Assembly (NCBI GenBank): GCA_018136815.1
Contig: CM030935.1
Location: 3,155,999 to 3,219,998, forward strand
Length of the DNA stretch: 64,000 bases
Direction of reading: 5' to 3'
From: Isochrysis galbana
Lineage: Eukaryota; Haptophyta; Isochrysidales; Isochrysidaceae
Both the position numbers and the translations under genes were made by a program. The notes under the pieces are model-generated. The model had not been told where the DNA came from. It made no database searches and saw nothing but the letters and a program-made list of their open reading frames with translations. Shown in pieces: positions 23,936 through 36,699 of the stretch; position 1 is the stretch's first letter; every line of letters starts with the position of its first letter.

Positions 23936-24131
23936 CGGGTTCGTAAGATTTTTTGTTGCTTGCGGTTTCTCAGATAGTAGGCTCCCTGGGCCTCCTCCCG
24001 CGCGCAAAATAGATCCCCCTCGCCCCCTTCCCCCCCAAGGTGAACCTGGCTGGACTCTTTTGTGAGTCAATTGCTTGCCCACACGCTGATTTGAATCACG
24101 CCTCTCACCTCAGCAAGAAGGTGGGTGCCGC
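23936..24131. other. Short spacer after composite repeat
   Basis: Contains the 3' flank of the TIR-like gene (minus strand). No separate feature is seen. Confidence 0.4.
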
Positions 24132-27100
24132 CTAATTTCGCGTTTCTCCTTCCTCCATGGAAGTAAGCGCCATAGTCGCAGACTTCTCTGTTGCTTGCTC
24201 TACGTTTTGTTGACGCGAGCTACCCGAGACGCCTTGCTGTTTAAAGATTTCTTGCAGCGTTGCGCGTGCGCCTTCGAACAAGCGTTGGCCTTCAGCCCAA
24301 CTATCGGCATATTCTGATAGTGCCGGTGGTACCTGCACCTCAGCCGGCTTGACGGAGGTCGTCGTGATTTTCCGCACGCATGATTCCATGAACTCGACAT
24401 CCTATCGGTCAGGACGTCAACAACGTGAGCCTCGAGACGTAGATTCGTGCGGCACTTGTGTGGTAATAGGGCTCATGGGCGCTAGGCCCCTCGGACTGCG
24501 CGTGTTATGCGAGCATACCTCGTGAATCGGCATGAATTCCACCTTCTTGAGCGCCGCCAGCTCTTGTGGGACCCATGCGAGCGCGGTGGACACCTTGTGC
24601 TTCGAGAGGTTCCACACGCACAGAATCTATCACGACCAGGGAAGGACGCCATGACTCACACAGAAGCCACCTTCAAAAATAGGCCAGCACTCCAGCAAAC
24701 CGTTCCAAGTCAATCTGTAAAGTTCCGGCTCGGACTGGGACCCCACGTCTAACGAGCAGTCCGGAGATGACACCAAGAGCAAGTGGGTCTGGTGATCCCT
24801 CGATGCACTGCTGCTCTCCAAGGCCGAGTAAGGCCCACCTTCTTGCGCAGCGAGAGAGCCGCAATCATCTCGAGACAGCAGTACGGCGAATGAAAGTAGC
24901 GGTCCGACAACAATACCAAAACAGTATCGCATCTGTGCCCAAGGGTAGAATGTGAGAAATCCGGACGGCCCGCATTCGTGATGGAAGACACGCGGGGCTC
25001 GAGGCTGCTGTGCACGTCCTCGCTCAACAGAGGCGCTCTGCCAGCCTCGGGAAACCCTGGCTTGACACCATGCTGACCATGCCCACGCCATCCTCGTGGG
25101 CTTGCACCAGTCGCGCCGACTCGGTCACAGCCTAGGGTGACGTTTGCGTACCCCTGGATCCCTTTGAGCATTCCGTCTGTTGACCGGTCCTCGGCGAGCT
25201 TGTCCAGCCACGCCTCCGTTCCGAACTTGAGAAGGGAGTGGTAAAGGAGCTGCGATGCGCCATCGTTGCCGTCGTCTTGCTTGTCTGAAGGGGGGACGGG
25301 CCGCAGGCGTGGTGCGTGAGCAACGCCAACGCCCGCACCGGAACAAGCACGAGTGCAAGCACAAGCGACAACCTACTCAAACAAGAAAGGGCACCCGCTA
25401 TTGATCGCCATAGCTCAGGTGCAGGTGACGCGACAACGCCTGTGGGATGGAATGGCTTGCAGAACGAGAGTGCGGGCGTCTATTGCGGTCAAACAGCGCG
25501 CAAACGGGCAGGTTGGGCAAGGCAGATGCGTACATGAAATGAAGTAGTGTGTCTTCTGTACCGGAGTGATTTTTCGGCGTAGCGCCTCAACAAGCAGCAA
25601 TATGAGTGGCACCGCGATCGGAAAGGCAAAATAGATCATCTTGTCAGAGTATGAGGCGTTCGTGGGGCTTATGCTGATTGCTCGGGCGAAGTAGCTGGGA
25701 ATAAGAAGTGCGGCGAAGCCGTACGACATCAATGCGGCAGCCATGATTGGTGAGCCCGAGGCTTGGCTCAAGCTCGAGATGGAAATGTTCTTCAGACGTG
25801 GCTCTAGGCCGATCATCACCTGTACAGGATAGGGAGTGTTTCCATCGACGACAAGACTTGTGGTGAAAGCCGAATTCGCCCGTGGAGAGCGCATGCGCCC
25901 ACAAAAGCCACCTTGCACACCATCGGGGACCGCCTCAGCTTCTCGTCTCCACTGATCACAACGCCACCACAAAATGGCCATCAGGCCAACGGCCGGCCAT
26001 TGTTGAGTGAGGTGCCGCAATGGTGCGCGCACCTCCGTGCACAAGAGCAGTGCAAGTACGGTCGTGCCCACCAATCCGATGAAGACTGTCCTATCGCTCA
26101 GCAGGCTGTGGGCCACTTTGGCGTCACACGCATCATTCAGGCTACAGGAAGAAAGGCAACGGTCATTCATGAGGTATGAGTCTTGTGAGATGCCTCATTT
26201 GTGCCTAATTTGTGGTATCCTTTTGCCAGCTCTTGGGCAGCAACACGCACCTTTTGAAGAACTCGCCGTATCCGCCGTCGTCGCAATCGATGCGCTCGAC
26301 GTATGACCTCCACCAATACACCCCCGGTTCAACACCACCGCAGTATGCGGCAAAGTAGGTCTGAGGAGCAATAGAGGATCAGCAGTCATAGGCCGGGATG
26401 ATGGGTTGAATTTCTTCACTTCTGGGGACCAATCCAAACCAAGTGCCACGAGACCTTGGCGCGGCGAGAGGCTGTGTGGCAAGCTCACCGAGTTGAGGTG
26501 CTTGACGCAATAATTCATCGATGGAAGGTAGGTGGTTGCTTCGCCATTGGGCGCAGTGACCCAGAGGCTTTCGAAGGATGTAACAGTCGCGTATGTGAGA
26601 CAGAAGGCCTCTATCATGACAGCCACCAGCATTCGGCGTGTGAAATTCTCGACGTACGCAATCACTCCCTCTCCAGAGCGTCCGTACTCACGAGCGACAA
26701 TCCCAATCCGGATCGCTCGTGTGAGTGCTAGCAGAGGAAGCACCATAACAAACGCCGTTATTGGGGACCAAATGCTCTGCAAGTCCAGCAAGAAGATCGC
26801 AACGGCAAAGGCAATGATCAGGATCGCGTCCGGCCCGAGCTTCTTCACACTTCTCATCGCCTCATCCCTTCCGCCGACGGCTGGCGCTCTCCGGACAGCC
26901 GAGGCGGCGTGAAACATGGGGCCCCACATCAAGGGAAGCATGTTAATCGACACGACATAAATGATCGCGAGGTTGGCAAAGTTCTCGGTCTGTGCGAGGG
27001 TGACCGGGATTCGATGGGAAGCCGGCTGGAAGGTGGTCCGGTTGGCTATGGCGAGAAAGGCTATGAAGCAAAAGCCTGGCATCCAGAGCCCTGCATGCAC

Positions 27101-27220
27101 AAGCGAGAAGGCTTGCACATCGACCAGGCGGTGCAGCCGCCCTGGGGACTTCCTGGTCATGTGAAGGGGGCCGGTGCTGCTACGAGACGCGCGTGTCTCG
27201 GGTACCACCGTGGACGGCAT
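24132..27220 (-). CDS. Multi-spanning membrane protein with C-terminal TIR-like domain
   Basis: Spliced minus-strand gene. Exon 1 (about 27220-26489) encodes several hydrophobic helices (FCFIAFLAIA, AILIIAFAVAIFLLD, ITAFVMVLPLLAL). Exon 2 (about 26361-26253) has a TYFAAYCGGVEPGVYWW block. Exon 3 (about 26141-25565) adds at least three helices. Later exons encode a TIR-like fold: GASQLLYHSLLKFGTEAWLD, DRSTDGMLKGI, TVLVLLSDRYFHSPYCCLEM, then ALLGLGEQQCIEG and a tail to a stop at 24132. The SPYCCLE block aligns with the S-x-x-C-x-x-E motif whose Glu is catalytic in NAD-cleaving TIR domains. A one-base frame change after LRKKV (near 24840) and two uncertain exon joins leave the gene either slightly misread or decaying. 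Function is inferred only as possible TIR signalling or NAD hydrolysis at a membrane. Confidence 0.6.
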
Positions 27221-27959
27221 TCCACCCTCTTCCTCTCAGTCGTAGCCTCACTCCCCTTACGGCCTCGCTTCCCCCTGCGGCAGTGCAGCGCCTCTCCCGA
27301 CGGCCGGCGTTTCTGCTCGGCTCGCAACGGTTTCACCTTCCTCACTCTCATCGCTCTACATAGTAGGAGTACCCTCCCGCCGCGCTCCGCTCCATCGGGA
27401 CGCAGAACTGAGAGCCCGAACCTGAGCGCGAAAGAATACTAGTACCAAAAGAAACTGAGAGCCCGAACCTGAGAGCGAAGAGAACGAGAGAAAGAGCGCG
27501 ACCAACCGTGACGAAACTGAAGATTAGGTCTCAGCAAGCGTGGCATATCGCATGACGCCGAAGGCGGGCGAGGATGGGAGACAACGTAGAATAGCTAGAA
27601 AGTAAACCCCACTGAATACGAGCTGAATAAAGTACCACAGTTTGAGCGTGGGCGAAGTCTCACAGAGAGACTCGTAGAGCACGCTGGACGCCGGGACCCC
27701 CCTCCCCCCCCTTCCCTTCCCTCCCCTTTCCGCGCCTTTTCCCCAGTTTCCTTCCCGCGGAAGCAAAGGTCGTTTAAAGCTCTCGAGTCGGACGGAAGCA
27801 GGGCGGTGAGGGGAGGCTAACGTAGAGTGACTTTTTAGAGAGAAGTGGGAGAGGGGGAGGGAGGAAGAGAGAAGAGGTCGTCGTCATAGATCCTGTATTC
27901 TACTCTTAGAAGTACCACTGTTGGAGAGAGTGAGAGAGCCGCGAGGTCGGGGAGGGGGG
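27221..27959. promoter_or_regulatory. Divergent intergenic region (membrane-TIR gene / valyl-tRNA synthetase)
   Basis: The two flanking genes point away from each other, so both promoters must lie here. A direct repeat AACTGAGAGCCCGAACCTGAG occurs at about 27406 and 27447. No TATA box is obvious. Confidence 0.4.
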
Positions 27960-30900
27960 ATGCGAGCTCGCGTGGCGCGCGCACTCGGGCTCGTTCTCTC
28001 GACCGCGGGCAGCTCGAATGGGGCGGTGTTGCGCGGAATGGGCGGCGCTGTGCGTGGGACCGTCCGAGCCCCGTACATCCCGTCTGCAGAGGCATACGCC
28101 GGACGCAACGCTGCCTTCCTCAGTTGCGAACGTGGCGCTTGTGAGCTTCACACCACCGCGGGAGTGAGTGCCGTTGAAGCTCTCCACGCGCTCTCGGCGG
28201 CGCCGCGCGCGGGCGAGCCGCGGATGATGGCCGCACCAACCGTCGAGCAGGTGCGTCCACGCCGCACCGGTCTTCCTTCCACCCTCCCACGCTGGAGCTT
28301 GCTCTGCCTGCTGGTGCCTGGTTTGCCGAGGATGATTGAGATCTCCGCTTAGTGCTGAGGGGCCCTCGGGCCCCGCCGACGAGATGCTCTCTGTTTGATA
28401 TGCACTTTCTGAGGCAAAGAGTCCTGGGATACCACCCCTCCTCCCTCCTCCCTCCGCCCTTGCACCCGCCCGGCCGACGCTTTTGCGTGAACGCTGCCGC
28501 ATCCGCTAGTGCCCTCATACTCGGTGGGATGCATCATAGAGTAGTTGAGCTGCTGTTACTCTCTCCCCAAGCTGCCCTGTGGCCCCACGTGGTCTGAGGC
28601 GTCTCACGCGGTGATCATTGATGTTCACACGCACTGGCGTGCTGCAGGTCGACTGCGCCGATGGAGATGCTGGCGAGATGGCTAAGCAGTATGTGCCCGC
28701 TGACGTGGAAGAGCGCCTGTACAAGTGGTGGGAGGATCAGGGCTATTTTAAGCCTGCGGAGGACAATGGCAAGCAGTGTTTCGTTATGTCAATGCCGCCG
28801 CCGAATGTAACTGGTCGTCTGCATATGGGCCACGCCATGTTTGTCGCGCTCGAGGACATCATGGCTCGCTTCCACCGGATGCGCGGGCACCCTACACTTT
28901 GGTTGCCAGGAACGGATCACGCCGGTATCGCCACCCAGATGCTCGTTGAGAAGGACCTCAAGAGCAAGGGAATGGACCGGGTGCGAAACGGTCAGGCCCA
29001 TCCACAGAGCTACACGCCTACACCCGACGCCGTCACGTCGAACTCGGTCTCTGCCCCCGCCCTGCATAGGTTGAGATGGGCCGCGACGCCTTCATCAAGC
29101 GTGTGTGGGCGTGGAAGGAGGAATATGGTGGTGCCATCACCTCCCAGGTATGAGTTGCCCTTGGGCCCGTCTGACCCCTTTCCCTCCCGGCCTTTGCCTT
29201 TAGCCAACAGACGAGCGCCGTCGCATGCCGTTCAGCCATTGTTTGTGCCGAGTCTACGGTCGCTCATATATCCCTCGACATTGTTCGTTCTCAGATCCGT
29301 CGCCTTGGTGCCTCGTGCGACTGGTCACGCGAGAAGTTCACGCTCGAACCTGAACTTTGTGAATCCGTCACCGAGGCCTTCGTCACTCTCGTAAGCAAAG
29401 CTTGACACACGCCTGCTCCAATGACAATAACATGCTTTCCCACGCGGGGTACATAACTCAATTGCAGCCCGCTTGCGTGGCTCCTCTGCTGAGACGTGAC
29501 TCTCCTTTGCCCCTTTGCACCATAGTACGAGCGTGGCCTCATCTACCGGGGTGAGTATATGGTCAACTGGTCGCCCTCTCTTGGCACTGCCGTCTCGGAC
29601 TTGGAAGTGCGTAGGTCGCTGAAATCGGAACCTAGATGTGTTCCCATGAGCTCGCACGCCATTCGCCAAAGACCATTCCTTTTTCTTCCACGCGGCTGTT
29701 TTTGGGGGCGGGGGCTCAAAATCAACAAAGCAGCCTCACTACATCGACACGAGGCTGCCGGCCACAACGTATTACCAGCCTCTCATCTATGAGTCTCATC
29801 ATTTGGTCCGCTCTTCGGCTCCATAGGTCGATTACGTCGAGGAGAGCGGCAAGCTCTACTATTTTTCTTACCCGCTCGCTGACGGTTCGGGGTCGATCCC
29901 TGTGGCCACCACACGCCCCGAGACAATTCTAGGTGACACGGCTGTGTGTGTCCACCCAGAGGACGAGCGCTTTTCTCAGTATGTAGGCAAGGAAGTGCGC
30001 GTGCCGGGCACCGAGCGAACGTGCACGGTCATCGCTGATGACTATGTCCAAATGGACTTCGGCACGGGCGCCCTCAAGGTGTGAATGCATGACGCTGCCC
30101 ACCTCGCTCTACCCCTCTGACTCACAACCCTCTACGGGGTGCCCTTTTGCCGCAATACCTGAAGATGGGCATGCCCCCCCCCCTCCCCCCCCCCCCTTCC
30201 GTGACCCCCGCGTGCGCCAAGGCGCTTCTCGACCATCGTTGTGGTTCCTTGCGTCATCATGTGTTTCCGTGCCTACCTATTTCCGCCGCAGGTCACGCCT
30301 GCGCATGACATCAACGATTACGAAATCGGCAAGCGTCACTCGCTTCCCCTCATCAACATCCTCAACAAAGACGCTACCATGAACAGCAACGCGGGCAAAT
30401 ACGAGGGGCTCGACCGGTGAACATCCCTGGGCGCGAGACACTGCACACCATCTCAGCACAGGACGTCAAAAAGTCCTCGCACTACTTGTGATGGCAGATG
30501 CCTTCTCTCTTCCCCTCTTTGTGACAGGTACGAGTGCCGTGCCAAGTTGTGGGCGGACTTGGAAGAGGAGGGGCTGACGCTCAAGGTTGAGGACCATCAG
30601 CAGCGTGTACCGCGCTCACAGCGCTCCGGAGAGGTATCACCGCCTCCTACCACACCTTCTTCCTCCCCGCTAGCGACCTGGCACTGAGTGTATCCCGATG
30701 CCCTCTTCTTCCTTGCACCTCACTACTTGACTGAAGTTCCCTACGGCCGATCGTCTCAGCCCATGCAACGTTCGGAGAGCTTCCATGACATTCCCACCCT
30801 TCGCTGCCCTGCCTCCTCCGTCGCAGGTGATCGAACCTCTCGTGTCCACACAGTGGTTCTGCTCCATGAACGGCATGGCAAAGAAGGGACTCGATGCCGT

Positions 30901-33900
30901 CAAATCCGGGGAGACGCAGATCATCCCGCAGCGATTCGAGAAGGTCAGATGCGCCATCGGCGTCCAAGCCTAGAAGTCAGCCAAGTATCTTCCCGCACCT
31001 CTTCTAGTGCACTTCTCCACGCTTTGAATGGCTGGCTTTGTGCTTACCGACCTATCTCCAACTGCTCCTTACGTCGCGTCCATTCCATTAGGTCTACTTC
31101 AATTGGCTCGAGAACATTCAGGACTGGTGCATCTCGCGTCAGCTCTGGTGGGGCCACCGCATCCCTGTGTGGTACGCGGACGGCACCGACAAGTTCTTCG
31201 TTGCACGATCCGAGGCAGAGGCATTCGAAAAGGCGAAGGCCGAGCTCGGGGAAGACGTCAAGCTCACTCAAGACGACGACGTGAGGATCCCGCGCACCCA
31301 ACTCGAGCACACAAGCAGCCCGCTGCCTTTGTTAAGCTTGTGCTGTGTGTACTGTCATGAGGACCCGGACATCCCTGCCTTCTTTTCGCCGCGCCTTCTG
31401 AATTATGTCTTGTCCCCTCAATCATGCTTTTCAACGCCTGGCTCTTCGCCCTGACCTCACTAGGTTCTTGACACGTGGTTTTCATCTGGACTATGGCCAT
31501 TTGCAACGGTCGGCTGGCCAAAGGAGAGCGGCCCCGGCGGGAAGGACGCGCCTGCTGGCTCGGACTTTGCGCGTTTCTACCCGTCGTCCGTCATGGAGAC
31601 GGGGTGAGTCATACAGCTGCGCATGATGATGCCAGAAATTCTTGCATGTCAGGCCTGAAGTTCGAAACTCTGCCACGCATACACCACACCTCAACGTGGT
31701 GCCAAATCTTGAGGCGGGCCCCTCTCATCCCCATCCTACCACTCATATTGCTCCTTGCAGCTACGACATCCTCTTCTTCTGGGTCGCACGCATGATGATG
31801 CTTGGGATTGAGTTCACGGGAAAGGCTCCATTCCACACCATCTATCTCCACGGTCTCGTGCGTGACGGCAAGGGGCAGAAGATGTCCAAGACAAAGGTAC
31901 CCCCCCTTCCCCCCGCCAAAAGCGTGATCGCATTTGGCCTAGTCAATCTCCTTGAAAGTCGAGTGTCTTAAATTTTCCTCCCCTCTCTGCCCAAGGGCAA
32001 TGTTGTCGATCCGATCGACACCATCGAAACCATGGGTACCGATGCTCTCCGCCTCTCCTTGGTCACTGGAGTCACGCCTGGTCAAGATGTTCCGCTGTCC
32101 GTCGAAAAGATCCAGGTGATTCAGCATATGCTTTGGTCTTTTCACTGACAAGTCACTCCTCGCTGCACCCATAAGGCTAGAGTGAGCGCCGGTGCTGTGC
32201 AGCCGCCGCATAGATCACCGTCATGCCCACTCTCACCTAAGTTGCTGCCTCACAAGATGCAGCCTCACTTACGCCACCGCATGACATTTATTTGTGCATG
32301 CTCTTTTGACCTTAGGCCAATCGCAATTTTGCAAACAAGCTATGGAACACTGCCCGCTTTCTAAACATGGGCCTGGCGGATCTGAGCGCCGAGGAACGGC
32401 AGGCGAGCCTCACACATTATCGTCACGCTGATCCATCCAAAACCTCTGCCTCGCCTACACTCGATCTCGCGGCTCGCTTCTCCCTCTCCGCTCCTATGCC
32501 CTGCCTATGCTCGGCCTGGCTCTCATCCGAAGACACCACTTTGCATGCAGGCTCTCGCCGTGACCGGTCCGATGAGCGACGACGAGATCGCCTCGCTCCC
32601 CCTGCCAGAGCGCTACATCATTTCGCGCGCGCACGCCCTTGCCACCGAGGTATGCACCCTGGCTGCGCACTTTTCGGACTTGAAGCTTCCCCCCCCACAC
32701 GCACCCGCGTGCGCGTTGTATCCTTTCACGCGTGACTGAACCTACTTGCCGAAAGACGCGTCCTCCCGCGTTGCAGGTGACATCCCAGCTCGAGAGCTAT
32801 GATTTTGGCCCAGCTGGTCAGTCTATCTATGCCTTCTTGTGGGATGAGTACGCGGATTGGTATATTGAGATTTCAAAGGAAAGGATCAACTCTGATGATG
32901 CTAAGGCCGCACAGCAGGTGGGCCTGACAACTGCCTACGCAACTTCCCGCCCTACCCCCCACCCCCCACCCGGCCAACTACATGATCTCTTGACTTTTTT
33001 AGAAGCTACCTCTATTCGCGGCCTCCTACAGCCTCACCTCACTAACGCCTGCACTCCGCCTCGCCCCGCAGGCGCGCCGCACTCTGATCTACGTCCTCGA
33101 TACATGCCTTCGGCTGCTACACCCGTACATGCCCTTCTTGACTGAGGAGTTGTGGCAGCGCTTGCCGCATGACGGTCCTTCCATCATGATTTCTCACTGG
33201 CCGCTCATGGCCGACGATGGACCCCTCGTACGAGACCTTGATGCCGAGACCGGATTTGCCTCCATCCAGGTAAGAATATTTACGCTCTTCATGTGGTCGT
33301 CAAGACGCTCGAAACTCGAGCATTCGCCCCATATTGTCCTCCCCGCCGTTCACGCGCGTTCTTGATCTTCATGCATTCTAGGCGCTGGTCCGCTCGGTGC
33401 GCAATGCTCGTGCCGAGTACAAAGTCAACCCGGCCAAGAAAATCGCCGCAACCGTGATCGCCTCCGAGACTCTCGCACCCATGCTCAAGGCCGAGGCCGA
33501 GGTGAGGCCCTCTCCCCCTTACACTACAGGCATTTTGCAGCCCCCCCCCCCGCGCGAGCACGTCGGCCATTGCGTGTCGGCGTTGGGCATCCCGCGGCTT
33601 GTTGCCCGCAAGCTATCAACCCCCCCCCCCCCGCCCCCAGGCTATTGCGACACTCGCGCGCGTTGATCCTTCGATGCTCACAATTGAGGCCGCATCGGAC
33701 CTTGCAGCCGCGACCACCGCCGCAGAGGAAGCCGCAGATGGCGCGGCAGCACGTCTGGTCGTGCAGGTGTGCGACCTGGAACCCGCATGGCGCAAGCGCG
33801 TGGGTCGCGAGTGTAACTACATCGCCCAATATCGCGCGCTCAGTCCACTCTTTCATTGCTACCCAATGTAGGAGGGGCTCGAGGCGCTCCTTCCTCTTGC

Positions 33901-34262
33901 TGCACTCGTCGATGCGGACAAGGAGCGAGCTCGGCTAGGCAAGCAGCAGGTGAGGCAAAACGGCAGCACACGCGCCCGGACTTCCTCACTCGGATCTTAC
34001 GGCAAATCCATCTCTGCGCTGCATTACTAAATGAATACCTTGTTTCCGCAGCATGATTCTGCGGCAAGTCACTAACCCATCGCCGCTCGCCCGCTTGCAG
34101 GCGAAGCTAGAAGCCGACATCGAGAAGCTTGCGGCGCGACTAGCCTCGCCTGGCTTTGCTGGTAAGGCCCCGCCTGCCGTCGTCAAAAAGGCGGAGGATG
34201 AACTTTCCGAGATGCGCAACAAGCTTGAGTCTGTGCTCGACGGTCTTTCCAAGCTCCCATAG
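27960..34262 (+). CDS. Valyl-tRNA synthetase, probably organelle-targeted
   Basis: Twenty-one exons, about 1,024 residues: 27960-28250, 28648-28980, 29070-29147, 29295-29390, 29526-29606, 29827-30078, 30292-30416, 30528-30633, 30827-30943, 31092-31280, 31464-31603, 31761-31896, 31996-32115, 32316-32402, 32551-32649, 32777-32917, 33072-33269, 33382-33501, 33641-33766, 33872-33949, 34101-34262. Class I signatures: [15 protein letters not shown] (HIGH), [42 protein letters not shown], and [14 protein letters not shown] (KMSKS). The C-terminus has the ValRS tRNA-binding arm ([19 protein letters not shown]...). It is bacterial-like. The first exon encodes an N-terminus poor in acidic residues ([19 protein letters not shown]) compatible with a plastid or mitochondrial leader. 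Exon 14 ends at a GC donor (CAG|GCGAGC at 32403); all others checked are GT-AG. Confidence 0.95.
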
Positions 34263-34856
34263 CTTTTGCTCGAGGTTGAGACGAGCGTCGCACGTGGAAG
34301 AACCACTAGTTGCCGTGACCCCATCGCGCCCGCCTTGCAAGCGGCCGCGTTCCACTATTTTCTGCAATACGACACGATTCGATGACCTGTGCTCGGCATG
34401 CTGCCGCCTCGACGTGGCGGCGCCATGGCGATAGTGTCTAGCGTCCCCTACTTCTCATCATCGGTTGTCTCTCCATCGGTAGCTTCCACAGTAGTGTGCA
34501 TTCTAATTTAATTTTTAACAAATTTTTATGGGTCGCGGCGCGCGGCAAAGGAACGGAACTAGCGCTAACTCAAGACAGGACTCCCTGCCGCGGCAAGCGC
34601 AAGCACCCTTCCCCCTCATGCCACCCAGCTCTTCACTAGCTTTCTACCTGCGCTAGCTGGAGCTGGAGCGCCCCTCCCTCCACACTCAAACAGCCCCCTA
34701 CGCCAGGATCCTGTTCTGGTCTCGCAAGCAAGGGGGCCGTAATGGGAGGGAGAGGAGCAACTCCTCCTCAGAGAGGAGCTGTGGGGAAGGAGAGTGGGGG
34801 CGCTATACCCTTGCGCTAGGCATGGGCAGCGCCGCCGCCTCAAGACATGTCCTCCC
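34263..34856. other. Spacer downstream of valyl-tRNA synthetase
   Basis: AT-rich patch near 34500 (possible 3' end formation), then moderately GC-rich sequence with no recognisable gene. Confidence 0.5.
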
Positions 34857-35350
34857 TCTTGTCTTGAGTCGAAATTTTTGGTGCTTGAAACAGAGGGCGA
34901 GGGGGTTGTGCTTCTTGGGTTGGTTGTAGTTGCAAGAGGGAGTGGGAGAGGGAGTGAGGTGTTGAAAGAGGGCCCAAGGCAGGGCACTGAGTTGTAGGTA
35001 TTTGTGGCCCACAAGAGTGGGGTGAAAACGAGAAGTGAAACAGTAACAACATGGGTCTTGAGTCTTGAGTTGAAATTTTGGTGCTTTGAATAGAGGGCGA
35101 GGGAGGGAGGGGGTTCGTGCTGTTTGGGTTGGTTGTAGAGGGAAGGGAGAGTGGGAGAGGGAGTCAAGTGTTGAAGGAGTGCCCAAGGCAGGGCNNNNNN
35201 NNNNNNNNNNNNNNNNNNNNNNNNNNNNNNNNNNNNNNNNNNNNNNNNNNNNNNNNNNNNNNNNNNNNNNNNNNNNNNNNNNNNNNNNNNNNNNACTGAG
35301 TTGTAGGTTCTTTTGGCCCACAGGAGTGGGGTGAAAACGAGAAGTGAGTC
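34857..35350 (+). repeat. Minisatellite of about 198-bp units interrupted by an assembly gap
   Basis: Unit landmarks CTTGAGT-x-GAAATTTT, GGTTGGTTGTAG, GCCCAAGGCAGGGC, ACTGAGTTGTAGGT and GTGGGGTGAAAACGAGAAGTG recur from 34857 to 35050 and again from 35055 to 35350. The second unit is broken by 100 Ns (35195-35294) exactly inside the repeat, which suggests that further copies were collapsed at the scaffold gap. Confidence 0.85.
35195..35294. other. 100-N scaffold gap
   Basis: Run of exactly 100 Ns; by convention a gap of unknown length. Confidence 0.99.
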
Positions 35351-36699
35351 AACATGGAAAACAGAGGCTTAGGGTGCTCTCGTGCTCTCCGTAGGAGATT
35401 GATGGTTGTGAAGTGCCCTCCCATGTTGGGTGCACTGATGGTAGAGGTTTCCACCATGGGGAGGGCAGCTGAGCTGTGAGCTGCTCTCCCACATGAGGTG
35501 CTCTTGGGGGGTGGGAGGATTTCCCACTGTTGGAGGGGGTCTCAAAGACCCCCTGCATGCTACGCAGAGCCATGGTCCATCCATGGTGGCAACCTGTTCG
35601 GTATCAGTGCTCGCCACCCGCGCGCTTGCGCGGGTGTGGTTTGTATGGGCTGGATGGGCTTTGAGAGGGCTTTCTGACGAGCCGCCTCGGGCGGCATGGA
35701 CCTGCACACCTGCTAGGAGCGGGAAAGGCATACCGAGCGACAACTTTGAACTTTGTTCTACAAATAGAAATCGCTCGAGCGCGCGCCGTGCGGGCGATGG
35801 CCCCGGCGGCTCCGTCCCCCGTCCGGCCGAGGGGCTTCCCCCCCCCCCTCCCCCCCCCCTTCTGTATCGTCCCTCTGCACTCTCTCCCTTTCTCCTCTTC
35901 TCCTTCTTTCTCTCTCCCTGCGGACCGTTCCTCCCTCCGTCCCCCTCCCTCCCCCCCCCGGTCGTCCCCGGCTTGTCGGCGGGCGGCGGGATCGGCCGTC
36001 ACCTTTGGAAAACAGAGAGATTAGAAAAGAGTAGTTGGGAGAAGAGAGAGAGCAGGAGAGGGCTGCTCTGGTCCCTCTCCCTCGAACTCCTCCCCCGCCT
36101 GCCTTTTTGTCTGCCGTGGAGAGTATACAGTTCTCATCTCTCATTTTATTCATGAGATTGGACGGGCAGAACTTGAGAGCAGCGCGCGCTCACTCGAGAA
36201 ACTGGATAATACTCCGTTGAGAAAATGTACAGAGTCCTTCGTCGTCGTCTTTTCCTTTCTATCCGAGTTTATATGGATGAGAAAGGAGACGTGCAATGAG
36301 AGCGGGATTGGGTCCCTCTCTCTCTCCTCTCTCTCTCCTCTCTCTCTCCTCTCTCTCTCCTCCTCTCTCATCTTTGATCCTCCCCTTCTCGAAAGGTGTG
36401 TCGCTGAGGTTTCTCGCGGCGCGGAACAAACATGAGATATAGAATAAAATTGAGCCCCAGCGAAGAAGAGAGAAGGCGAAAGAGAGTGGACGCTCACGCT
36501 TCTCCTCCTCCTCATCCCCCCTCTCCCTTGCCGCCCCTGCCCCCCTCGACCTCCCTGCCTCCTCCTCCCTCCTCCTCCCTCCCCCGCCCCGCCCCTCTCC
36601 CCTCTCCCCTCTCCCCTCTCCCCTCTCCCCTCTCCCCTCTCCCCTCTCCCCTCTCCCCTCTCCACTCTCCACTCTCCCCCTCTCCCCTACGCCTCCCCG
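35351..36699. other. Spacer with pyrimidine tracts, upstream of GrpE-LysM gene
   Basis: No recognisable gene. Includes a CTCTCTCCT microsatellite (about 36318-36365) and a CCCCTCTC array (about 36593-36680) lying immediately upstream of the next start codon, so it is probably 5' UTR or core promoter. Confidence 0.5.
36593..36680 (+). repeat. (CCCCTCTC/CTCCC)n microsatellite
   Basis: Near-perfect CTCTCCC units repeated about ten times just before the ATG at 36700. Confidence 0.9.
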
